Assembly (NCBI GenBank): GCA_023453665.1 | Contig: JAEXTA010000244.1 | Span: 1 to 20,582, forward strand | Source: Bacteroidota bacterium | GTDB lineage: Bacteria > Bacteroidota > Ignavibacteria > Ignavibacteriales > Ignavibacteriaceae | DNA length: 20,582 nt | Direction of reading: 5' to 3' | Shown: positions 15,645 through 20,582 of the stretch, piece after piece | How the letters are laid out: every line of letters begins with the position of its first letter | How positions within the stretch are numbered: the stretch's first letter is position 1 | Notes under the pieces: generated by a model | What the model was told of the DNA's origin: nothing | What the model saw: only the letters and a program-made list of their open reading frames with translations | The model's database searches: none | Made by a program: the position numbers and the translations under genes

Positions 15645-16247
15645 TTATTTTTTAATTTTAAAAATAATGTTTGAACCGGGTAGAACTGTAATTGCTTTCA
15701 CCGGTTTATACGATTCAAATTCGTTACTCTCGTTTTTCGGGAATTGATATGCTGTAGATAGCATTATAGTTTCAGCCACGTAAAGCGAAAGGTATTCGAC
15801 ATTGTTTTTGCTAATAGAATTAATTGACAATCCGGGAAACTGAACATCATTCTCTTCATTAAAAACTCCGGAACTAAATTTTGTTCCGTTCAGTAGGATA
15901 GACAAAATATTTGACTGCAACTGAGTCTGAAATTCTAAAAATGTTTTACCATCAGTTGTTGAAGTTGAATACAGCTTTGGTAAATATTCATAGACAAGTT
16001 CTTCATTTTCTTCTATGGTCAGTGTTACTTCGGTTGAGTGAAAATCAAGTATAAGTGTATCTTTCCCATTTACGACTTGCAAATATCCCAGAGCAATTCC
16101 ATCTATGTCGTTAACTTTATTGTCTGTAGATGGCGATTCGTCATTTTCTGCGGAACTATTATAAATACTAGCCGGGCTTGTTTGTCCGCACGAAATAAAT
16201 AGTCCGGTTAAAATCGCTGTTAAGATCAGGACAATAAACTGTTTCAT
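15645..16247 (-). CDS. Putative lipoprotein of unknown function
   Basis: A 200-residue protein starting at an ATG with AGGAA seven bases upstream. The N-terminus is a lipoprotein signal with lipobox LFISC, making Cys20 the predicted lipidation site. A low-complexity Ser/Asn/Asp/Glu linker (about 23-46) follows, and then a mostly beta-rich region. I recognise no domain or catalytic motif. It lies between the DUF1835-like and DUF1287 genes on the same strand, 85 bases after the former and 42 bases before the latter, so co-expression with the secreted DUF1287 protein is plausible. Coding status is well supported by the signal, start and compact spacing; function is unknown. Confidence 0.8.
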   Translation of the reverse strand: MKQFIVLILTAILTGLFISCGQTSPASIYNSSAENDESPSTDNKVNDIDGIALGYLQVVNGKDTLILDFHSTEVTLTIEENEELVYEYLPKLYSTSTTDGKTFLEFQTQLQSNILSILLNGTKFSSGVFNEENDVQFPGLSINSISKNNVEYLSLYVAETIMLSTAYQFPKNESNEFESYKPVKAITVLPGSNIIFKIKK

Positions 16248-16332
16248 TAATAATTCCTATAAATCAATGTTTATAATTAAACTAATCCAATTTTATAAAT
16301 GTTAGTTTTGAGAATCAAATTCTGAACAACAT

Positions 16333-17079
16333 TTAACCAAGTTCTTCAAGCATTCGTCTTACCTGGAGATCACCAAAACCATAAATACTTTCTCTTTTAC
16401 AAAACTCTCTGAAAATTGTTCCGAAGTCTTTTGTATTTAATTCATTGGATATATTCAGCAAGGTTTGTTTAGGTCTGCCTGGATTTCCTTCAGCAGGAAT
16501 CCGGTCAATGTGAGCTTTAACAGCAGGGAGAAGAAATGGATAATGTTTATTTAGCTGCGAGGAGATTCTTAGAAGTTCATTAATCTTATTATTCTGGTAA
16601 TTTTTCCAGAGAATTTTTAACTGAGAAAAATCTGTTGGTGATACAGGCTGTTTGTTAGTGTAAGCTTGAATAAGTTCATCCTTGTTCATTCCACCAAAAC
16701 CATATTGAAGTCCTTCTGAAGGATGAACCAGGAATAGCGGACTATCAATTCCGTATTCATCAAGAAGATGAAAAACAAACCACATATTTACCTGGCAGAA
16801 AAGATCATCTTCAAACCACAAGTTTATTTCTGAATCTTTCGGAATGGATTTCATTTTTTCAAACTCTGTAACCACATAAGAATAGTAATCGATATGTTTA
16901 GTTTCTTCTTTTGCATTGTTGAGGAACTCTGCTCTTGACGCAAACAACTTAACAAGTGTATCACCTTTAACATTTCCATCAACAAGACATTCACGGCAGA
17001 TGATAATTTCTCCCGGCAGATTTTCCGGGAAAATATCTTTGAGTGCATCACCGTTTAGTATGTGATAATTTTTTTTCAA
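16333..17079 (-). CDS. DUF1835 family protein
   Basis: A 248-residue soluble protein. The N-terminal half is typical of DUF1835: ILNGDALKDIFP (7-18), GEIIICRECLVDGNV (23-37), INLWFEDDLFCQVNMWF (85-101). The C-terminal part (about 145-248), ending FGDLQVRRMLEELG, resembles the helical DUF3658-like domain that often follows. The biochemical role of the family is not known to me. The start is a TTG at 17079: the codon before it is an in-frame TAG and no ATG follows before the conserved core, so initiation must occur here or at another non-ATG codon just inside. It follows the DUF3830-like gene by 20 bases on the same strand. Confidence 0.88.
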   Translation of the reverse strand: MKKNYHILNGDALKDIFPENLPGEIIICRECLVDGNVKGDTLVKLFASRAEFLNNAKEETKHIDYYSYVVTEFEKMKSIPKDSEINLWFEDDLFCQVNMWFVFHLLDEYGIDSPLFLVHPSEGLQYGFGGMNKDELIQAYTNKQPVSPTDFSQLKILWKNYQNNKINELLRISSQLNKHYPFLLPAVKAHIDRIPAEGNPGRPKQTLLNISNELNTKDFGTIFREFCKRESIYGFGDLQVRRMLEELG

Positions 17080-17099
17080 CTATTTACTCTGAAAACTTT

Positions 17100-17519
17100 T
17101 TATTGTTTGGCTTTTTCAAAAGTTAGTTCCTGAACTCCATCTTTCCAAATAATTTCACCGAGTTGATTGAGCAGATATAAATCTTCATCAAAAACTTTTG
17201 CGAAGATGTTGCAGCAGTCCAGACCTGTACCGTCGCCGTAATAAATCCCCATACAGTTTGAAGTTTTTGTACGTGCAGGTTTTAACGGACCATAAACAAC
17301 TTCTCCCGGTATTGTAAATATAGATGCGTTTTCCTGGATGATGTCGAGCGGTGGTGCGTTGTCTATCCATATTTCCTGTCCTGAAACTCTCGCGTGCATA
17401 AACGTACGTATGAAGGGGAGAAGTGCGTTGAACGCTTTGCAGGTAACAGGTGCTTCATCTAAATAATATTTGAAGCGGATGATTTTGTTGTTTGGGGTTT
17501 TTAGGATGAAGGAGAGCAT
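17100..17519 (-). CDS. DUF3830-like (cyclophilin-like fold) protein
   Basis: A 139-residue soluble protein. The pattern EAPVTCKAFNALLPF (22-36), HARVSGQEIWI (42-52), PGEVVYGP (71-78) and IYYGDGTG (92-99) matches what I recall of DUF3830, a family with a cyclophilin-like beta-barrel and no established activity. It is the first gene of a minus-strand run with the DUF1835-like gene 20 bases downstream. No clear Shine-Dalgarno precedes the ATG at 17519. Only 37 bases separate it from the stop of the upstream nuclease-like gene, and no terminator is visible between them. Its base composition is ordinary for the window, unlike the gene upstream. Confidence 0.82.
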   Translation of the reverse strand: MLSFILKTPNNKIIRFKYYLDEAPVTCKAFNALLPFIRTFMHARVSGQEIWIDNAPPLDIIQENASIFTIPGEVVYGPLKPARTKTSNCMGIYYGDGTGLDCCNIFAKVFDEDLYLLNQLGEIIWKDGVQELTFEKAKQ

Positions 17520-17556
17520 ATTGTAGATTACAAATATTTTATCTTGTACTAAAATT

Positions 17557-19893
17557 TTATTTTTTAGTTACTGTTATTAGTTTATCGAAACTCTGAAACA
17601 TAATTACAAGATCTGAATTATTTTTGTAAGTGTTTAAAGTGTTTTCAAATATTTTTAGTATTTCGTTCTCAAATTTAGGCAGTTCAAATACTTTTATTAT
17701 ATCGTCAAACTTGTATTTAGTTTCATATGCTGTATAATGTTTTCTAAGATTCAAAAGTAGATGAGTCAGAGTATCTTCTTCTTCTTCATTTTCTTTTAAC
17801 TCAATGTTTATTGGAATTTCATCCAAGTTTCTAGAAGAGTTTTTAAGATTTGCTAGTTTATTAATTATCGTTAATTCAGAAACATCTTTTGTATTAAAGA
17901 AACTCGAAATAACATCAATGAAAGATGTTGTTTTCGTTGAATAATTAAAGTTTGTTTCGGTTAAGGCTATTATATTTAAACTTATTGATTTGGGATTCAG
18001 ATTAAAATTCATTACAGAAAATCTATCAACAATCTTCAGAGGTGAATATATGTACCAATATGAAAGTTCATTATGCTGAGCTAGTAGTTCTTTCCTAAAT
18101 GCATAAAATGCTGAATCCCAAGTTATGAGAAAGGGTTCATTTATTTCGTCGGTTTCAGTATTTATGTGGTTTTCCCTTGTTGATAAATAAAGAATTGTTC
18201 TTAGGTCATTTTCTAATGCTGTATTTGAGCGATCTCTAGATTGATATGCTAAAGAAATCTCGTAGGCTTTTTTTATTAAGGAATAATTAGAGTAGGTCGG
18301 GTGATAAATAAGTTCTATTCCAGACTGTTCAAAAATTTCAATGATCTTAGCTTGAGCACTTTTAATAAATTCAACATCTTTTTCTAAATAAAATTTTTCA
18401 CCAAGGATTTCCTCTATGAAGTCAATAAATTCAGTACCTGGTTCAAGGTATCCATTAGTAACTAATTCTTGATATGTATTATAGAAAACATTTTTTGATT
18501 TCCCGAGTTTAGATATAAAAGGTAATTTTACAAAACGTTGAAGTTTTAATGCCTCCTGAAGATGTCCAGCAACCTCTCCCACATAATCATATGAAGAATA
18601 AATTTTTATTCTGCCCTTCAATTTATTTAAAGTTTTTAATAAAATTTTAACTGATTGTAATGCCGAATCTGAGAAATCGATTTTATCATTATATAAGACA
18701 CAAATCATTCTAATTAATATTTGCGTATCAAGAAATATTTTTTGCTTTTTACCATTGATGTACTTTTCAAGTTTATCAGATGAATACAGATTATTAAATA
18801 AATGAATAGACGATAACTTGTTTAAGAAGTTGTTTGTTTCACAAATCTTCAATAACTCTTTTGAAATATCTTTTGTATTTGCTTGTTCAATACCTTTTTT
18901 AGTAAAAAAACTAGTTAGATCATTAAAAGTTTTTTTTATAGAAGCACTAAAGGAATTATTTGTGCTTTTCACTTCTTCTATGTCGATTGTATAGTTTTCT
19001 TGATAAAGCTTATAAAGAATGCTAACTAACTCAGAACATTCACAATTAATACTATTCTTAGAAATAAATTGTTCAATAATTTCATTAAGTTGTTCTTCTT
19101 GAGTGATGACGTTGGAGAATATTTCACTGATCTCATTGAATTTGACAGCACTTAATTGATATTTTCTTTTATCCGTTGGACTAATCAATTGTTTTTTTGA
19201 ACGAAGAAAGTTTAGTTCTCTCTCTAAAAAATCTTTTTGTAAGGTGTTGTTTAAATGGGGATTTATATAATTGAAAATATCATCTATTGAACTATCAGGA
19301 GTTGCATATAGGAATGAGAAAATGTACGAATCAATGAAGTTTCTTTTAATCTCTATACTGTTATGGTCAAGGGTAAGTACGTCAAAAAGTATTTTAGTCT
19401 GTTTATCAGCGATATGAGTGTTTATGTTTATTTTTAATTCATGTGCTTTATAAGTAAAATCTTTGATAGAATTGTAATTCTCAGCTTCCTGTGCTAAAAT
19501 ATTGGAATCAATTATAGTCAGTTTTATTCCATAATCCACTTCCGCTAGTATTATAAGCTCATTTTTCTTTTCCTTACTAATATTCTGACTAATATAAAAT
19601 TCTAAAGAATTGAGATAATGATATTTTTTAATATTCTCAGCAGATTTTTCTAAGTCCTTTACTAATTTTGTTTCAAATCCAGATTTTTGAACTGTAACTT
19701 GAATGTTTTTTTTAATTTCTTTGTCTCTAATAATTATTTCTAAATCATTACCTCCATCATAAGGTCCATCAATAATTCTCACATGTGGGGTTTTATATTT
19801 TTCTTTTAGGTAAGCTTGAATAAGTTTTCGGAAGTTTTCCTCTGATAAACTAGATATTAAATTATTAAGTTCTTTATTCATTTTATTTGCCAT
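17557..19893 (-). CDS. Putative REase-like / winged-helix / PIN-like nuclease fusion protein (candidate defence gene)
   Basis: A 778-residue cytoplasmic protein I do not recognise as a named family. Residues about 18-135 look like an Mrr/REase-like fold: DGPYDGGNDLEI (42-53), IQVTVQK (64-70), then FYISQNIS and a GIKLTIID strand. At the usual (D/E/Q)xK position the lysine is Thr67, with Lys70 three residues later, so activity is doubtful; QVT-type REase-like domains such as SMEK are an alternative. Residues about 185-250 (ERELNFLRSKKQLISP) resemble a winged helix. From 385, a PIN-like core shows Asp389 in IFLDTQILI, Glu440, Asp563 and Asp593 in FLITWDSAF. Hand counts of two 60-base lines give 15 and 17 G+C, against 26 in a line of a neighbouring gene. 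There is no Shine-Dalgarno. Domain calls are inference. Confidence 0.75.
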   Translation of the reverse strand: MANKMNKELNNLISSLSEENFRKLIQAYLKEKYKTPHVRIIDGPYDGGNDLEIIIRDKEIKKNIQVTVQKSGFETKLVKDLEKSAENIKKYHYLNSLEFYISQNISKEKKNELIILAEVDYGIKLTIIDSNILAQEAENYNSIKDFTYKAHELKININTHIADKQTKILFDVLTLDHNSIEIKRNFIDSYIFSFLYATPDSSIDDIFNYINPHLNNTLQKDFLERELNFLRSKKQLISPTDKRKYQLSAVKFNEISEIFSNVITQEEQLNEIIEQFISKNSINCECSELVSILYKLYQENYTIDIEEVKSTNNSFSASIKKTFNDLTSFFTKKGIEQANTKDISKELLKICETNNFLNKLSSIHLFNNLYSSDKLEKYINGKKQKIFLDTQILIRMICVLYNDKIDFSDSALQSVKILLKTLNKLKGRIKIYSSYDYVGEVAGHLQEALKLQRFVKLPFISKLGKSKNVFYNTYQELVTNGYLEPGTEFIDFIEEILGEKFYLEKDVEFIKSAQAKIIEIFEQSGIELIYHPTYSNYSLIKKAYEISLAYQSRDRSNTALENDLRTILYLSTRENHINTETDEINEPFLITWDSAFYAFRKELLAQHNELSYWYIYSPLKIVDRFSVMNFNLNPKSISLNIIALTETNFNYSTKTTSFIDVISSFFNTKDVSELTIINKLANLKNSSRNLDEIPINIELKENEEEEDTLTHLLLNLRKHYTAYETKYKFDDIIKVFELPKFENEILKIFENTLNTYKNNSDLVIMFQSFDKLITVTKK

Positions 19894-20369
19894 TTAATTT
19901 TAATTTGGTTGGGAAATATTACAGCATTTATAAAACTAAATTGTTTAACTATAGTGAAGGAGCTTTCCTAGTTCTATCGAGAAGTAAGTTAAGTATTCAC
20001 TCTTTATTACATTAAACTACTTAAAAACTTTTATTGCTACAATAACTTAATTCTCTACTTGGTTTCCTATCTCTTTCACCTCGTCATCCCCAATGAAAAC
20101 CAGCCAATTAGTAATATCATCGCAATCATAATTCCCCAGAGCCAGAATTTATTTTCAAACAGTGGTTTGAATCCATTTCATATACTGTGAGACAATCAGA
20201 TTCCAAAATTGTGACTAAACAAAATTGATTTTTTTATTCGATATTAAGCTAATCAAAAGACGGTTTGACTTCAAACAATAACTGATTTCTTACATTTCAT
20301 TATTTCTCTTTCATCATTGCCAACTATTCCTTAAAATTGCCGCATCCAAAATCAAAATTAGGACTCACC
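19894..20369 (+). other. 476-base intergenic region upstream of the nuclease-like gene
   Basis: The region between the divergent nuclease-like and cysteine-synthase-like genes is strongly AT-rich and contains no complete gene I can support. It holds a short minus-strand frame that may be a gene remnant (20076-20177). There is also a TTGACT in the run GGTTTGACTTCAAAC at about 20260-20275 that could belong to a promoter for the rightmost gene, though no good -10 follows at 17 bases. I found no tRNA, direct repeat or att-like duplication flanking the nuclease gene by eye. Confidence 0.5.
20076..20177 (-). pseudogene. Possible 3' remnant of a membrane-protein gene
   Basis: On the minus strand a 33-codon frame without a start runs from just after a TGA to a stop at 20076-20078. 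It encodes GFKPLFENKFWLWG followed by a strongly hydrophobic stretch, IMIAMILLIGWFSLGM, and a basic end (TR). This looks like the last transmembrane helix and short tail of a membrane protein whose upstream part is missing. It could equally be a chance frame in AT-rich DNA; there is no initiation codon before the hydrophobic segment and no Shine-Dalgarno. If real, it suggests that a gene was disrupted when the nuclease-like gene arrived. Confidence 0.3.
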
Positions 20370-20582
20370 TTGGAATTCAAGAACAGTATTATCGATCAGA
20401 TCGGCAACACTCCGCTGATCAAATTGAATAAGCTAAGTAAAGGTTTAAAGCCACAGATATTTGCGAAGCTTGAATCCGCAAATCCCGGCGGAAGTGTTAA
20501 GGACAGGATCGGTCACGCAATGATTATTGATGCTGAACAAAAAGGTATTTTAAAACCCGGCGGAACTGTTATTGAAGCGACA
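20370..20582 (+). CDS. PLP-dependent cysteine synthase / cystathionine beta-synthase (3' truncated by window edge)
   Basis: The first 71 codons of a fold-type II PLP enzyme of the OAS sulfhydrylase / cystathionine beta-synthase family. It shows IGNTPLIKLN (11-20), AKLESANPGGSVKDRIG (32-48), in which Lys44 is the Schiff-base lysine, and LKPGGTVIEAT, the run-in to the SGNTG substrate loop just outside the window. Whether it makes cysteine from O-acetylserine or cystathionine from serine and homocysteine cannot be decided from this part, so no symbol is given. The start is a TTG at 20370 with TTAGGA six bases upstream; the frame is open further upstream, but this codon fits the family N-terminus. 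Confidence 0.92.
   Translation, partial: MEFKNSIIDQIGNTPLIKLNKLSKGLKPQIFAKLESANPGGSVKDRIGHAMIIDAEQKGILKPGGTVIEAT

Noticed and set aside
1..20582. CRISPR array, tRNA/rRNA genes, insertion sequence or integrase
   Set aside because: No spaced direct-repeat array, no cloverleaf-like sequence, and no transposase or recombinase motif was seen on either strand.

Overview
The window comes from an AT-rich bacterial chromosome, most likely a member of the Ignavibacteria or a close relative in the Bacteroidota/Chlorobiota group. The best clue is a secreted protein ending in a type IX secretion sorting domain with the QNYPNPFNPST signature (4800-6080). Two Cys-lipobox lipoproteins, a probable outer-membrane barrel C-terminus at the left edge and generally weak ribosome binding sites agree with this. 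The taxonomic call is inference.

Layout. 1-264: tail of an outer-membrane-like protein. 325-1967: overlapping shikimate genes aroK and aroB. 1968-2370: a long intergenic region holding two tandem copies of a structured element (hairpin with unrelated but self-complementary stems, conserved loop, nearly identical 36-nt tail with a strong Shine-Dalgarno and an ATG). 2371-3324: nadA. 3321-4529 (minus): an orphan membrane histidine kinase that overlaps the nadA stop. 4800-6080: the secreted Asp-box propeller protein. 6082-7353 (minus): purA, separated by a terminator from a STAS anti-sigma antagonist (7456-7797, minus). 7955-10107: an ECF sigma factor and its membrane anti-sigma factor, translationally coupled and closed by a terminator. 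10297-11775: def and fmt, the pair that removes and adds the N-formyl group of initiator methionine. 11896-11938: a hairpin repeat between convergent genes.

14803 down to 11963 is a compact minus-strand run: AraC-family regulator, DUF1761 membrane protein, DUF4287/DUF5655-like protein and a TolB-like lipoprotein. 17519 down to 15018 is a second minus-strand run of poorly characterised genes: DUF3830-like, DUF1835-like, an unknown lipoprotein and a secreted DUF1287 protein.

17557-19893 (minus) is the most accessory-looking gene. It encodes a 778-residue protein that I read as an N-terminal restriction-endonuclease-like domain, a winged-helix-like segment and a PIN-like nuclease domain. It is clearly more AT-rich than its neighbours and is followed by a 476-base intergenic region that carries a possible gene remnant. 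This makes it a candidate single-gene defence system. The window ends in the first 71 codons of a PLP-dependent cysteine synthase / cystathionine beta-synthase.

The two things most worth a second look are the tandem structured element upstream of nadA and the REase-like/PIN-like fusion protein.
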